From: Aspidiotus rigidus
Taxonomy: Eukaryota; Arthropoda; Insecta; Hemiptera; Diaspididae
Assembly (NCBI GenBank): GCA_035079385.1
Contig: JAVHKY010000010.1
Location: 3,782,001 to 3,846,000 of the forward strand
Direction of reading: 5' to 3'
Length of the DNA: 64,000 nucleotides
Shown: one piece after another, positions 1-13,170 of the stretch
How the letters are laid out: each line of letters begins with the position of its first letter
How positions within the stretch are numbered: position 1 is the first letter of the stretch
Program-made: the position numbers and the translations under genes
Notes under the pieces: generated by a model
Database searches by the model: none
What the model was told of the DNA's origin: nothing
Seen by the model: only the letters and a program-made list of their open reading frames with translations

Positions 1-75
1 TAGACCATACGATATGGGTTGAGCGATTTGTATTAAAAAAACGACAGCTTCCTTAACGAAATTGAACGAGGAACG

Positions 76-2304
76 CAGGGAACCTGTTTTATGAGTCACA
101 TGCGATTTGGTATTGAGAAAAGGAAGCCTAGACCTAGTATAAAGCTACTACAAAGAAGGCCTAGACCTTTTATTAGCCTAGTATAATATAGTTTGAGAGT
201 CTAAATTTTTCTCGAATCTCCAGTTGTATGTGATAGGAGGGGGACTTGGAAAAATTCCTATCATATATGGCTCGATAGTCGAAAGTTTCCTAAGTCGCCC
301 TCCTACCGTATATAACTCGAGAGTCGAAATTTTTCCGAGTCCCTCTCCTATCATATATGGCTCGAGAGTCAAAATTTTTCTAGTTTTTTGTTAGATGGCA
401 GACGGCGCACAGTGGGACGAAATGCTATTCTAGCTGGCGAAAATTCGAAAATCGAAGGTCTGTAGACAGGTGTGAATTATTTTGTTTACGTTTTAGAAAC
501 GTTCCGACCACCCCAATTCAATAATGAAACCAGTTTTTGCGGAAGTGCGTTGGTGTGAGCAGCGTGGCAGATGTACAAGCCAACAAACATTTGTTCTTGT
601 TATTTCAACACAACACTCAGTCATTTTATTTCGAAGGCACGTAGTTCCTTCGGTATTCTCTACGAGGTGATAAGAGTCTTGTGATTTATAAAGAATTTTG
701 ATTGAACTTTTGAAATTTTTACGGCATTTGATGATTGGACAACTATTTCTCCTCATAAAATACTCCGAAAGTAAGCAAAATTGTAATACATTTATAGTCA
801 AAATTTCATAATATTGTATTAGCCATTTAAAAAATTTACCAAAACTTATCAAGGCGGGTGGGACAGAAATGATTTCTTGAAACCTCCCTCTCTCAACCCA
901 CATTGACACTTTTTGCGCCTTTTTGTGATTTTTCAATATATTTCTTTCAGTTATTTGAGCATAAAAGCTATTTATTGGGATAGCAGCTATTTAATAGAAT
1001 AGCTCAATTTACAAAAGAAATTAAACTTGAATCAATGATAATAATGACCTCGGTAACACGATGTAGAACAGGTTTTCATACATTGCTGTGTACAGAGTTC
1101 GCTACCCCCTCCCCTTCCAGGACGTTACAATGGATAAAATTCCATTTATACCCGTACTATTTGAAAGATCTTTTGTTGCTTCGCATAATTGATTTAAAAA
1201 AGTATTCTATCTGTTTAGGCAGCGTGGATCTGGGGGGGGGGGGGAGTAGGAGAGGAAAAAAAAGAAGAAAAATTCTGTAGTATCGAAGAGAATGTAAAAA
1301 AAAAAATGTCTTTTAGACTTTTTTTGAATCATTTCCTAGGACCCCTTTATTTCCAGCCTTTGACCGAAAAAGAAGAAAAAATCCGAGCCTTTGGCAAAAA
1401 ACGCTGAGAAACTCTTAATCATGAATCAAACTGAGGAAGATGACATAAGCGAAGGAGTAAGAAGAGAAGCAAATTGGGAAAAAAGGAAGATTTTTTCAAT
1501 TTTTAATTGAATGATACTTCATTCTGCAGATTTTGAATTTTCTTAGATACTAGAATTTCTAAAGAATAATTCGATATTTTGATAACCATACTCAATATTG
1601 CTTGTTAAAATACATTTCTTTTTTTTGTCAGAATATTGATTTATCAGAAGTAGCTTCAGAGATAAGATCCAAAATTATTATTATTACGTAGAAGGTGACT
1701 TCAAGGAAAAATATTTGAGTTCTACAGTCTTGATCACCCCTTATCCTATTTTCATAATCTATTGCTCTTGATCAGTAAAACCTTTGTCCACAAACTCTAA
1801 ATAAAAGCTTCAGAAATCAAGGAAAAATGCTGTCATCATAGATCTGACTGAAAAGTCAAATACTACGATCTCGGTTACCCTTAGATAATGTTCATAAACT
1901 TTTCCTCTTAGTCAGTATACTTTTTGTCTACGAACTCCAAGTAAAAGCTTCAAACTTGGAGCAAAAATGATGCTAAACTTTGAGAAAAATTATCCAATCA
2001 TAAATCTGACTGAAAATTCGAATTCTTTGATCTTGATTACCCCTTAGACGACTTTAATAAACTGTTGCTCTTGATCGGTTGAACTTTTGTTCACAAACTC
2101 CAAATAAAGGCTTCAAACTTTGAGAAAAAATGACCCATAAATCTGACTAGAAAATCGAATTTTACGACCACAAAAACCCCTTAGTTGATCTTAATTAGGC
2201 ACTTACTCGAAAATTAGAATTTCGGCCACCTAGCACGGCGTTTCATCCCACTGTGCGGCGCACGGCAAATTTCTCAAAAAGGCCCCCATAAAACAGGTTC
2301 CCTG
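76..2304. mobile_element. TIR element E1 (CAGGGAACCTGTTTTATGRG family)
   Basis: The left end CAGGGAACCTGTTTTATGAG (76-95) is matched in inverted form by CATAAAACAGGTTCCCTG ending at 2304. Inside are a CTATCATATATGGCTCGAGA-type minisatellite (about 195-385), a long non-coding AT-rich body and a tandem repeat (1725-2200). No transposase is visible, so it is a non-autonomous element. No target-site duplication was found, so it may be a composite of two insertions. Confidence 0.6.
1725..2200. repeat. About 150-bp tandem repeat, three-plus units
   Basis: Units begin near 1730, 1871, 2032 and 2166 with variants of CTTGATYACCCCTTA. They share GTTCACAAACTCCAAATAAA and ATAAATCTGACT blocks. Divergence between units is substantial. 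It lies wholly within element E1. Confidence 0.65.
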
Positions 2305-2800
2305 TTGAAAGTCGATCTGTGGGACAGAAAAAAATAAGAATCACCACTCACCGATTCTCTTTCATTATCTAATGAGCAGGAAACCTGTACTATTGAGAAT
2401 TCTTCGAATTCGGTAATCGATTAGGATTGATTAAACCACTCGTGATGTTGCCCCGCCATCGCTCGAAAGTTGAAATTTCTCAAAGTCCCCCACCCCCCGA
2501 TGTATGGCTTATTGGTCAAAATTATTCAAAATCTCTCTCAAAATATCTGTAACTCCAAGATCGAAATGATAACAAGAAGCCTCAACCCAGAATTTTCGCT
2601 ACCCGCCGGCGGAATTTTCTTCGGGAACCGATGGAAAATAATTCATGAATTGAAATAAGATCCTGATTTTTGTTACCTTCGGAACAACCCGAACAACCAG
2701 TCCTTTCCCCCCTTTGCACTTCATATATGGTTCAATAGTCGAAATTTCTTCAAATCCTTCCTTGGTCCAAATGCTTTCTACTTTTCTCCCGCGACCATCG
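2305..2800. repeat. Repeat-family flank with CTATCAT/GTCGAAA units
   Basis: Scattered units resembling the minisatellite of E1 and of 49000-49320 (GCTCGAAAGTTGAAATTTCT near 2461; TCATATATGGTTCAATAGTC near 2721). The GTCGATC at 2311 suggests E1 sits inside or beside the TCGA satellite. I see no credible gene. Confidence 0.45.
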
Positions 2801-4029
2801 ATAATCGACGTCAAATGGACCAAGAATATTTTCATTTCGAAATCTTGGTCGACATTAAGTCGATATATTGCGGGAATCGAACTGTCGTCGACGTTGATAT
2901 CAGGTCGAAATGGTGTCGACGTGAGTCGATTTTGAAACGACTTCTCCAAATTTTGTATCAATACAAAACTGGAATCTACTGTTCTATTGGGTCGATTTCT
3001 AGTCGATTCTTAGTTCTGTGGTGATATACGCTGGTCGACGTCAAATCCAAGTCGATCTGCGATCGATTTCTAGTCGACTTGAGCAACGATTGTTCTGTTG
3101 AGTCGATTCCTAGTGGAATCTTAATTCGCTGCGGTGATGTACGCTAGTCGACTTCAAATTGACGTCGATCTGGAATCGATTTCAATTTGTCCGAATTTTT
3201 TTACCGATATGAAATTTGCTATTCTGTTCGGGCAATCTTTAGTTCTCTGGTGACGTGCGGTGGTTGACTTGAAATCGATGTCGATCTAGAATTTATTGCG
3301 AATCAATTTCTACAAATTTTCCTATCGACCTAGAATCTACTGCTCTGTTAGGTCGATTTCTAGTCGATTTACAGTTCTCTGATAATGTACGCTAGTCGAC
3401 TTCAAATCAATGTCGAGATCAATTTCTAGTTGATTAGTATAGAAATTTTTTTTATCGATCTCGAATTGATTGCTCCACTAGGTCGATTTCCTGTCGATTT
3501 CTAGTTCTCTGATGATTTACGCGGATCGACTTCAGAACGATGTCGATCTAGGATCGATTTCTAGTCTATTGTTCAAATTTCTTATCGATTTAGAATTGAT
3601 TGCTCTACTAGATCGATTTCTTGTCGACTTTAAGTTCTCTGGTTATTTTCCTTAGTCGACTGCAAATCGATGTCGATCTAAAATCGATTTCGATTCGATT
3701 TGTTCAAATTTTTTTATCGATTTAGAATTGATTGCTCTATTAAGTCGATTTCTTGTCTATTTTTAGTTCTCTGATGATGTGCGCTGGTCGATTTCAAATC
3801 GATGTCGATCTAGGATCGATTTCTAGTTGATTGGTTGAAATTTTTTTATCAATCTCGAATTGATTGCTCTACTAGGTCGATTTCTTGTCGATTTTTAGTT
3901 CTCTAATGATGTACGCGGATCGACTTCAGAACGATGTCGATCTAAAATCGATTTCTATTCGATTTGTTCAAATTTTTTTATCGATTTAGAATTGATTGCT
4001 CTATTAGGTCGATTTCTTGTCTATTTTAA
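2800..4029. repeat. TCGA-rich satellite, about 130-bp period
   Basis: A recurring landmark (GATGTACGCTGGTCGAC and variants) occurs near 3025, 3133, 3252, 3384, 3514, 3645, 3775 and 3907, giving a period of about 108-132 bp and close to 130 bp in the later units. Each unit carries GTCGATTT, CTAGTCGATTT and AGTTCTCTG blocks. It resumes at 4735-5260 after element E2. Short degenerate pieces recur elsewhere in the window. Confidence 0.85.
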
Positions 4030-4146
4030 CAGGGAACCTGTTTTATCGGGGGGTAAACTGAAGGAAAATGACGGGCGCCGGGCGCCGTCCGGCAAGAAAA
4101 AGGGACTTAGAAAAATTTTGATGAAGTGATAGGAGGGGGACTTATC

Positions 4147-4322
4147 CTCTCTGCTTCATGCAGAATATTATACTAGGTTTATACTACGTATTATACTAGG
4201 CGTATACTAGGTCCAAGCCTCCTTTATACTAGGTCTCTCTGCTTCATGCAGTATATTGTACTAGGTTTATACTACGTATTATACTAGGCGTATACTAGGT
4301 CCAAGCCTCCTTTATACTAGGT
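4147..4322. repeat. 88-bp tandem duplication
   Basis: Two nearly identical 88-bp units start with CTCTCTGCTTCATGCAG and contain repeated TATACTAGG motifs. Further TATACTAGG-like pieces follow to about 4440. Confidence 0.85.
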
Positions 4323-4454
4323 CTAGGCATCCTTCATACCATAAGCTTACAAGATCTTTATCAATAGCTTATACTAGCAGTTTGCCCTAGCTCTGTACTA
4401 GGTCTTAGGCTTCCTTTATACTATAGGTCTAGGAGATCTGTATTAGTGGTTTTA

Positions 4455-4600
4455 CTAGCTCTGTGACGTCATCAGATAGTAATGGCACGATGATCGTGAC
4501 GTCACAGATCTCCATCGTGACGTCACCAGATCGTAACGTCATTAGATCGTGTGACGTCATCAGATTATGACGTCATCAAATCGTGACGTCATCAGATCTC
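4455..4600. repeat. Cluster of TGACGTCA palindromes
   Basis: Six perfect TGACGTCA octamers and one TAACGTCA variant occur within about 145 bp, spaced by AGATCG/CAGATC pieces. The octamer is the consensus cAMP-response (CREB/ATF) site. Here it is part of a repeated element, so a regulatory role is only possible. Confidence 0.7.
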
Positions 4601-4734
4601 CGAACTGATAACAGGATTTGACCTAATGAGAAGAGATCCCAAAGTGGTGAGGAAGTTCACTCTACTTGAGACGACAAAAAGCAAAAAATGACACTCACAT
4701 GATTACTCCCATAAAACAGGTTCCCTGTTTGCCT

Positions 4735-5270
4735 CAAATAACAGAGTTAATGAAGGCAATTCCGAGCACCTAACTGTGTGGGCTGCGAGTTTTTTACTTC
4801 TCTGATGATGTGCGCTGGTCGACTTCAAATCGACGTCGACCTGAAATCGATTTCGAGTTGACTTGTGCAAATTTTTCTATCGACCTGGAATTGACATCTC
4901 TGTTAGGTCGATCTGGAATCAAAGTCGAATCCACTTTTACGAATTTTTCTCTCAACCTCGAATCGACTGCTCTTTCGGGTCGATTTCTAGTCGATTTTTT
5001 ATTCTCTAGTGATGATGCACGCTGGTCGACTTCAAATTGATGTCGATCTGGAATCGATTTCTAGTCGACTTATGTACGTTTTTCTGTCGATCTGAAATGC
5101 ACTGCTTGGTTGGGTTGATTTCCAGTTCTGTGTTGATGTACGCTACTGGTTGACTTTAAATCGACGTCGATCTGTAATCGATTTCCAGTCGATTCGACCA
5201 AATTTTTCCATAGAACAGGAATCGACTTCTCTCTTTGGTCGACTTCTAGTCGATTTGTAGTCTAGTACAC
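4735..5270. repeat. Second part of TCGA-rich satellite
   Basis: Continuation of the 130-bp satellite after element E2, with landmarks GATGTGCGCTGGTCGAC near 4806, GATGCACGCTGGTCGAC near 5012 and GATGTACGCTACTGGTTGAC near 5134. Open frames across it are by-products of the repeat. Confidence 0.75.
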
Positions 5271-8200
5271 TTTGGCCTTCAAATGAAGTGAAATTATTTT
5301 GACGCGGCCTTTCCGACGCCGCGCCGTCGTTTTCGCGCTAGATAAGTCGACGCATATTTAATTAGACGCGAGCTTAATTCGGCCCCCGTTCAATTCGTTA
5401 AAATGCAACAATTTTCCGGATAATGTAAAAACTATCGACTGAATGAATATTTCTTTCTATTAGATATAATTTTTCCAAATCCCAAGATAATAACGCTTTC
5501 CCTAGCTAATTCAGTAAATTTTCTTCTTCTTCTGCTGCTGCTGACAACAAACTAGTCTGAAAGGGGCATCCGGACTTGCAAACAACTATAGGAACGCAAA
5601 TCCAAAAAGCGTGAAGTTTGAAAGTCATTACAAATTCAATCAAGTTTTAGAACCAGTTGTGAGACTTGAACGCGATAATATTGACATGCAGAATATCGGC
5701 TACGTACAATTTGGAAAATCAACCTGGAAAATTGAGAGAAAATCATCTTCTAGAAGAATATCCGTTGTTGTTATTTGACAGGTTGCTCACTGTCAACAAT
5801 CAAATCACCGTCTTGGAAATTTTATGGGTCATATGTAAGAATCAACTTACGTAAAATGATGACAAGAGTACTTTGCCTCGACCCAAAAAGATTTTTTGTG
5901 AAAGCCCACGAATGCTGTCCGACTATTGTAACTTTTGACGGAGAACCTATTTTAATTAGAAAAAAATGATGAAGGTAGGTGATAAAAGAGAGTCTGCGAG
6001 CTGCGCGAGGCGAACTTGAAGAAATTTCGATCACCAAACTGTAGAAATCAAGAGGATAATTTGAGAAAATTTTGATAAATAATGCAGACTAATCGATCAC
6101 CGAAATTAAAATCCCCTATCCGCCTCAATCAACGACCCCTCGGACTACAAATTAAGAGAGTTGCAAATTTTCATTCTGATTTGCGAAACTCTGTCGCCAT
6201 GCAAATCTTAGAAAAACACCGAACTAAGCATTTGAATCTCAATTTTTCGGGTATAGCGACGAAGAATTTCCAAATTTATGTACCATTTCGATAGATCTTG
6301 CTCAATCCACAAGACGTTGACTATCAAGATTGAAAACGTTTTTAATTAAGATATCGATGGCTTGGTTAGGAAGTCGAGCTTAGAATTGGAGAGTTTTGCA
6401 AAACTGTATTATCTAGAGTGAATTCAATCTCATTATATGGGCTATCAAAATACGAAAGTACATAATTTTATTTTTGATGGTCTACGCGCTATCGAGAAAC
6501 CAGAATCGAAGGTTTTCAAACCGTTGCAGGCTTATTATATGGTGTGCGATGTATAATTATCTAGAATTATTACGGTTTCCAATTCTTATCTAAAATTGGA
6601 TGCTCATCTCGTTTTCGTCTATTTTCGTTCGCTGATGCCACTCGTGTTCGCGATAATTACGAGTGAAAGTTCATCATAAGTCAGTAAGGCATCAGCATCG
6701 GTGCAACGCTCTCTATAAACCACGACCATTATTTCTTGGTTTACTATTCGATTATTTTCGGGAGTCTATAAGATAATAGTGTTTGTTCGTGGTTTTATTC
6801 ATTGTATACGGGTCCATTGATTGTAGCGGGAGGTTGGTGGGTCGTACGCGCGAATGTAAATTTTAGGTTAGAAACTCGACGAGTGAAAAAAGAATTTCTC
6901 GTTCGGAAATACGAATATTGTAATTGTTCTGGTGTGAATATATTATTGTTACTAAGTCGTTGCCTTGTTTCGTAGTTAGTGACATACATTTACAATCCTA
7001 CAATCATTCCCATTCCCCTCGGACCAGCGCAGCAGCGTTTTATCGTTATCATCGTCACGTCTTGCCAGCGTTATAACATAACGACGAAAAGGAAACGAGG
7101 AACTGTAATTGACCTCGTGCGATAAATAATTAATTAGTTCGATTCGTATACACTGTTTTACTAGAGCACACACAATGACACGTAAATGTATGCTTCTAAA
7201 CTTGTCGAGCGTTCGCGATTACGAAAAACTAGGCTAGTAGAGTTAACGTACGAATTATTCTGATTTCACTATCACATAACAGACGAAAATACGACAGCAA
7301 TTTGATTTACAAGATAAAGGAGGATTTGACGCGGTTTCTCCCTTTTTTGGGGCTGCGTTTGGCATGCTGTGCGATGAAAATTTCAAACTGCACGAATGAG
7401 TTCTTTTTGAGAAGTTTCTTCTACGATTTTCGTTTCATTTGTTGTTGACATGTACGTCAAATGGAGCACGTTCTTCATCAGCTACTAAAATGTATAGGTA
7501 TGTGTTTGTAGTCGTATATTTGAACTGCGTTTGACAGTTTCTTTCAAAAATACAATAGGAAAGCGCCGTTACATTGTCTTCTACTGATCATCAAATACGT
7601 CCGTGAATTGAAAGTGTTCAGTATTAAAAGTTAAAAATCCAAGGACCGAAACTTGAGCATTTTTAGGCAGAAGCAATTAAGAGTCACCACAAAACTTCTT
7701 AACGAGCCTTAAATCGGTGAGTCAATGGATGAGACAAACCAGGTGCATCATATTGATTTGCTGTAATATTACCATGCTTGGGTCTAGTTGTACATTTGAG
7801 CCGGACAGCGTTAGTATCGCAAACTGAAATTTATGGACGGCGCAGGTGACGGGCGGAAGGTATCCTCAAATCGATCCAAATAAATTTTTATCAGAGAATT
7901 TCACGCTCTACAAATTTTCTTCTCTTCATTTTTCCACTAAATTGCTTTGTTCCTAAATTATTTTGAGATTAACCAGTGTACATTTAAATGTGAAACCTGC
8001 CATGCTTCCGTTTTCAATTTTGTCGATTGTAACGCTCCTAACGGATGGCCGGCTCAAATGAATCTCAAATAATTATATCAATCAAAGCATCCAAAGTGAG
8101 AGTGCTATCGCTAGAAGTAGTAACCTTAGCAATACATATAACAAGCATCTCGTCACACGTGGTGTTAAAAGTGTCGTCTGTCTTTATCTAGTATTTAATC

Positions 8201-8436
8201 TATGAGACATAAGACATTCAGTGTTGTTTTCAAATAAAACTAAGGAGCTCGGTCCTTATTTCTTAACTACACATAGCAAAACAAAACAAGATAGATTTCA
8301 ATTCTTGTTGTACACAACGACGCTGACGTCACGATTGAAATTGAAGGTGAGAACTCTGCATTCATCCATTTTAAATTTCGAATTTTGTACCATGTATTTG
8401 ACTATAATACGTACCAGACATTGCGCTGCGCCTGCG
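5270..8436. other. No gene recognised
   Basis: AT-rich DNA with only short open frames, none with a recognisable domain, and no clear repeat structure. It probably belongs to an upstream PACS intron or to intergenic DNA. Confidence 0.5.
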
Positions 8437-8459
8437 TGTAGGCGTGGTAAACGAAACAA

Positions 8460-9055
8460 AAACAAAACTTTATTCAACAAAACGAATCATAATATTTTAC
8501 AGACCATAAACAATATAAAAATGAAATTTAGCATTTGAAAGTAAGAAAATGAAAACAAAAAATCTGTGCAAAATGAAACTTTTAATAAACAAAAACGATT
8601 TTACTGAAAAATCATATTTTTCATTTTTCTTCATGTTCTTCTTCACCAAACATGTTTTTATTGAAAAAAAAATACGTTTTTGTTGAAAAAAAACACGTTT
8701 TTGTTGAAAAAAACATGTTTTTGTTGAAAAAAAATATGTTTTTGTTGTTGAAAAAAACATGTTTTTGTTGTTGGAAAAACATGTTTTTGTTGTTGAAAAA
8801 AACATGTTTTTGTTGTTGAAAAAAACATGTTTTTGTTGAAAAAAACATGTTTTTATCGAGAAAAACATTTTTTTACTGAGAAAATTATTTTTTATCGAGA
8901 AAAACATGTTTTTTCAATAAAATCGTTTTTGAAAACACGAACAAACGAAAAATTTGCCGAATACCAAAACTTAAACGAAAACAAAAAACTAAAAAAGTTG
9001 GTAATGAAAACAAAACAAAATCAAAAAATGTTTTGTTTGTCATGCCTGGCTACGT
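8460..9055. repeat. AACATGTTTTTGTTG minisatellite
   Basis: Between about 8640 and 8930 the palindromic core AAACATGTTT recurs about every 18-26 bp with GTTGTTGAAAA spacers. Flanks are extremely A-rich. The outer ends (GTAGGCGTGGTAAACGAAAC near 8437 and GTCATGCCTGGCTAC near 9050) are weakly inverted and may be TIRs of a non-autonomous element. Phe/Lys-rich frames here are artefacts of the repeat. Confidence 0.65.
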
Positions 9056-10137
9056 GTTGTTAAGACGTAGGGGCAACAGAGACGGAACGATGTCCTCTCT
9101 ACTCTGCTGGTCAACACGCAGCGCACTCCTGTGGTAGTATCCAACAAAGTTACTTATTTTCCAACCTCACAAGTATTTGTCTGATATGTGTAGAGTTAAG
9201 GCACTAGAAGACGTAGGTACAAATATAATAGACCGCCATTCTGACTACAAAAAAGCAAATACGACCTTATTTTGCGTAACAAATGGCGAGAATGGGCATT
9301 TGAGCGAAAAACCACGTTCCAATTACTAATTGACTCCTCCAAAAATAAAGCTTTTATTGTGAAAATGACGAGAACATGATTTTTCTTACTTAAAATTTCC
9401 TTTCCAACGAGTGTAATTTCAAGAAAACCTATTGAAGTAACCTCAAGTTATTTGTCATTGAAGAACACATCTTTGCATAAAAGAACAATGCAGTGTTTGT
9501 TTACTTTTTCTGCTGGACAAATGGCGTTCCATTATACCAACACCCTCTAGTGCCAATATAGTCAATGAAATTGGGCCCCACCTATGTGATGAAACACTAC
9601 TTAATTGCTCGTCTTTGGTTGACAAATACAACAACCTTGAATAACAATTGATAAAAAACAGTGCTACAAAACAAGACCAATAGGTTACAGTCAAACAGAA
9701 AAGAAACAGGACAAAAGCAAAACGTGACATGACATCCTAAAAACGTTAAAGACACAAGACTATAATATTATATAGCGTACAACTTATTCAACTTTGACGT
9801 CAGCGTCTTAATTGAGACAAAAAAAAAACGGAAGTGATTTCAATAGTGTCAGCTCTTGTGACGCGGGCCGACCCTAAAAAAATATCAAAATTGTGGAGAT
9901 ATTTTGACCAAAAGTCGACTCAAAAACGACGTCAATTTACAAATAAACGTTTTCAGTCATTGAACTCATTGTCGACATGAAAAGTTCAGTCGACTCCTGT
10001 ATGTTCCTGGTATTACGTTAATATCCTCTGAAAATTGATGGCAATTTTGGCTCAATTATGAATTATGCTTATTTCATTCATTGGTGAAAAACTTGCAGCC
10101 GACGTCAGAATTTGCGGATTTGGAATCCAGCAGGAGG

Positions 10138-10322
10138 AAGGAACTTACATAGGTATACCCACTGATAATTGCTCAAAATTACCTAAACTCCACTAGGAGC
10201 GCTATTAGCGCTCAAACAAATAGCGCTCCTATATTAATAAATTAGCGCTGCTGGTGGAGATGAGGTAATTTGGAGTTTTAAACAGCCAACAATCAGTTGG
10301 GTTTACCTTTGTAAATTCTTTC
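10138..10322. mobile_element. Imperfect foldback element (~185 bp)
   Basis: The left arm (GGAACTTACATAGGTATACC ... AAATTACCTAAACTCCAC) pairs with the right arm (GTGGAGATGAGGTAATTTGG ... GGGTTTACCTTTGTAAATTC). AGCGCT motifs form the core. No coding capacity. Confidence 0.6.
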
Positions 10323-10721
10323 GTAGGAGCGCTTGTGGTGATATCTAGAATGCGCCAAAAATAAAATATGTAAAATCATCTCTACTGCCCTAAAGATTGT
10401 TTTGTATCAGAAAATTTAGAGACTGAAGGTTTTAGCCCTCATAATTATCTTTCATATTTTGAACTTCAGATTTGATGAAGAACTTTTCTCGCACCTTTAC
10501 CGTATCAACTAAATTGTATCAAACAGAAAACATTGATTGTTTTACCGCTGATGGAGGGAATTCGCCAATTGCTTAAATTTTGAAGCACAATATCTGATAA
10601 GGTTTCCAAATCAAGATCAAAAATGAATCAACTGCTGGTATTAGATTTTAATATCGACTGAAAATCAACGTCGACTTTGCCTCAATTGGACTATTGCTGC
10701 ACTGGTCACGTTAGGGACCTC

Positions 10722-10945
10722 GAGAGCTGATAAAATGGACATCCATTTTGTTTGTAACTTACTTTTTAGCTGATGACTTCTCTACTGACTTTATTTTTTG
10801 GCTCGGTGTCCATTATGATGGAAAAATCACGCGGAGCCGCTAGCCACGCCGTCGAGTTCTTGTTTACTAAAACTACCGTCAGTAGAGAATCCGTCAGCTA
10901 AAAAGTAAGTTACAAACAAAATGGTTGTCCATTTTACCCGCTCTC
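10722..10945. mobile_element. Foldback MITE with ~65-bp arms
   Basis: The left arm GAGAGCTGATAAAATGGACA...TTTGTAACTTACTTTTTAGC pairs with the right arm GCTAAAAAGTAAGTTACAAA...GTCCATTTTACCCGCTCTC with few mismatches. The spacer is about 90 bp and non-coding. Target duplication not determined. Confidence 0.75.
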
Positions 10946-11084
10946 AAGCTCTTTAGTCACGCAATATAGTCATGATTCTCATTTCCTGCCGCTATAGCGC
11001 ACCTCGGGTGCTGACACGGACTTGCAAAAATTTGTTGGTTGAATGAGGAAGACAGCTAGGACACCGTGCAACGCAGTCAGGAGC

Positions 11085-11740
11085 TTCCAAATATTTGTTT
11101 AAAACATTTAAAACGTACTCAAAATGATAGTTGAAACTCTAAAAATATGTCTCAAACCATAATTAAATCATTTAAACGGTTTTAAACAATGTTCAGAACA
11201 TTTAAAGCACGTTTTAAACGAAGAATCAATAACTGTCGTTCAAAACATATTTGAAACATGAAATCTGTTTTAAAGTAAGGAAATTATAGGGTTTTCGACC
11301 GAAATAATTATAAGTGGATAACGGTTATTGGTCCCGTCAGCTTTCAAAATTTAAATGGTCAACGATTTTCGGTTGTACATATAAAGAGAGTATTTTTCTG
11401 AAACGGTCAGTCATAACGGTCATGGCTATTAATAAAAATGATTCGGTCATAACGATTCTTAACGGTCAAAATGGAAAAAACATTTTTTGAACTAAAAAAA
11501 ACATTTTTGTTGAAAAAAACATGTTTTTATGCAAAAAAACATGTTTTTAAACTAAAAAACATGTTTTTAAACTAAAAAACATTGAAAATATAACTCTTAA
11601 TAATGTTATGACCGTTTTGACTGAAACATTTATCGGTCAAACGGTCATGGTCAATGTAGTAGGTTTCTTTTAAACGGTTATCGGCCAATCGGTCATGAAA
11701 TTTTTTTTCTTTCGATCGTCTGTTATAACAGTTATGTAAG
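11085..11740. repeat. TTTAAAAC and CGGTCATAACGGTCA simple-sequence elements
   Basis: 11085-11280 holds degenerate AAAACATTTAAAAC-type repeats like those at 56035-56900 and 58175-58732. 11290-11740 holds degenerate GTTATCGGTCA/CGGTCATAACG units and AAACATGTTT cores like 42674-42976 and, inverted, 45000-45270. These are probably non-autonomous hAT-type elements; ends not resolved here. Confidence 0.5.
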
Positions 11741-13170
11741 TCTTATTTCGCAAATCCTCTGGAAATATGTCTTTTTGAATTTTTTTTTTTTTAATCAATC
11801 GATCCCGATTCGTGCGTGACAAGTTTTTATGTTTCAATTCTAATTCATCTGATTGCTTTTCCGCAATTTATTCGAGTAAGAATATAGAATCTAAAAATTC
11901 TTGGTTCGGGTCGTTGGCCCTCAAGTCATTTTTCTCCAGCTCTCAGTCAGAATAGACGAAAAACGATTCGTGCTTTGCCTAAGGAAGAAAATCCTGTTTT
12001 TCGGGGAGAATAAAGAAGAGTTTTCTAAAAATCGCTTTTCTGTAATTTCTTCGCTCTAGGCGATTGCATTATTTAGCAACGAATCCTTCAGTCTCCACAA
12101 TATTTCCCTACTCTGTATTCATTAAAAGACGGGCTGCATAATTAATGGAGTTGTAGTAAACGTTCGCGATCAAACATGTATGCAGCGCAAAACTGTTTGT
12201 ACTGTTTTAATTGATTAATGTACTCGTACTACTACCACGTAATTTTTTGTCAAATAAATCATAATATTTCCGCGTTACACAAACTGATGTTGACGTTTTT
12301 ATTATCAACGAGCAAATTTCGTACATTATAATATTTCGTCAAGTTTCATCGTTTGGTGGTCAATGCATCCCATTTAACGTATTATTCTATTTCCGAGAAG
12401 AAAATCGTGTCAAGTTCAATTTCACGCTTATCACTCGTCTCGAATTTACTTACCCATTAAATATAATTATAGAATGAAGATCAAGAATTAGTGACCTAAT
12501 CGACTCAGAAGCATAATTTTAATCGTAAATAAAATGACCGAGTCTAGTCTGGTCTCTTCTCTACAGACAGACACAAAGTCTGGATGTATCGAAAACTTGC
12601 TGCTTCTGCATCTGTTGAACATAATCGGATACGGCCAGTTTTCATTTTATTACGAATTAAAAGACAGTGATCGCCGCGTGGTTCTTATGCTTGTCTCGGC
12701 ATCTTTGCGGTCACTGCGGCTATCATCTCTGCTACAAGTTGGAATGGATATCCATAGAATCTTGAAGCGCAATAAGCTAACGAAATATATACTCGGTATG
12801 TAAGACTCATCAGTATACCTACCATGCCGAGGGTTCGTAATACATTTCTGTACAAAACGTTCCTTTGTCCACTTCATCGGGAACAGAAGAATGTGATGTA
12901 ATGGACACTTCTGACGACGGTCCGACCATTTTACCACGAAGCAGCCTTGTACGTGTGAAGTTCCACGTTCAATTCCTACCCGGAAGGAGCTTCGGTGTGA
13001 GCGTTTTTTATTGCTTGCAATGGGAATTTCCGAACAAACCTTTGTTGCAGAAGAAGAAATTTTTATTCAAAACTCGAGGTGTGCTTGTCTGTATCTTGTC
13101 AAATTCCGATCGACAATTTTTCGAATCACTCTCCTGGTATGGACCGCGGAATGATGCTGAAAAAAAAACA
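11740..13170. other. No gene recognised upstream of the ankyrin ORF
   Basis: Open frames at 12534-12803 and 12865-13173 (+) and 12650-12937 (-) overlap on both strands and show no recognisable domain. They could be UTR or exon fragments, but nothing supports a call. Confidence 0.4.

Larger units (their letters stand above)
4030..4727. mobile_element. TIR element E2 inserted in the satellite
   Basis: Same inverted ends as E1: CAGGGAACCTGTTTTATCGG at 4030 and its reverse complement ending at 4727. It interrupts the TCGA satellite. It holds an 88-bp tandem duplication (about 4147-4322) and a cluster of TGACGTCA sites. There is no coding sequence. No clear 8-bp target duplication is visible. Confidence 0.7.

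Noticed and set aside
76..4735. 8-bp target duplications for E1 and E2
   Set aside because: The eight bases outside each end do not match (GAGGAACG/TTGAAAGT and TATTTTAA/TTTGCCTC), so no superfamily was assigned.
4810..5040. Open frame in the TCGA satellite
   Set aside because: Its sequence is internally repetitive, matching the DNA repeat unit; no start or splice evidence.
8497..8907. Phe/Lys-rich open frames on the minus strand
   Set aside because: They are translations of the AACATGTTTTTGTTG minisatellite, with no codon or domain signal.
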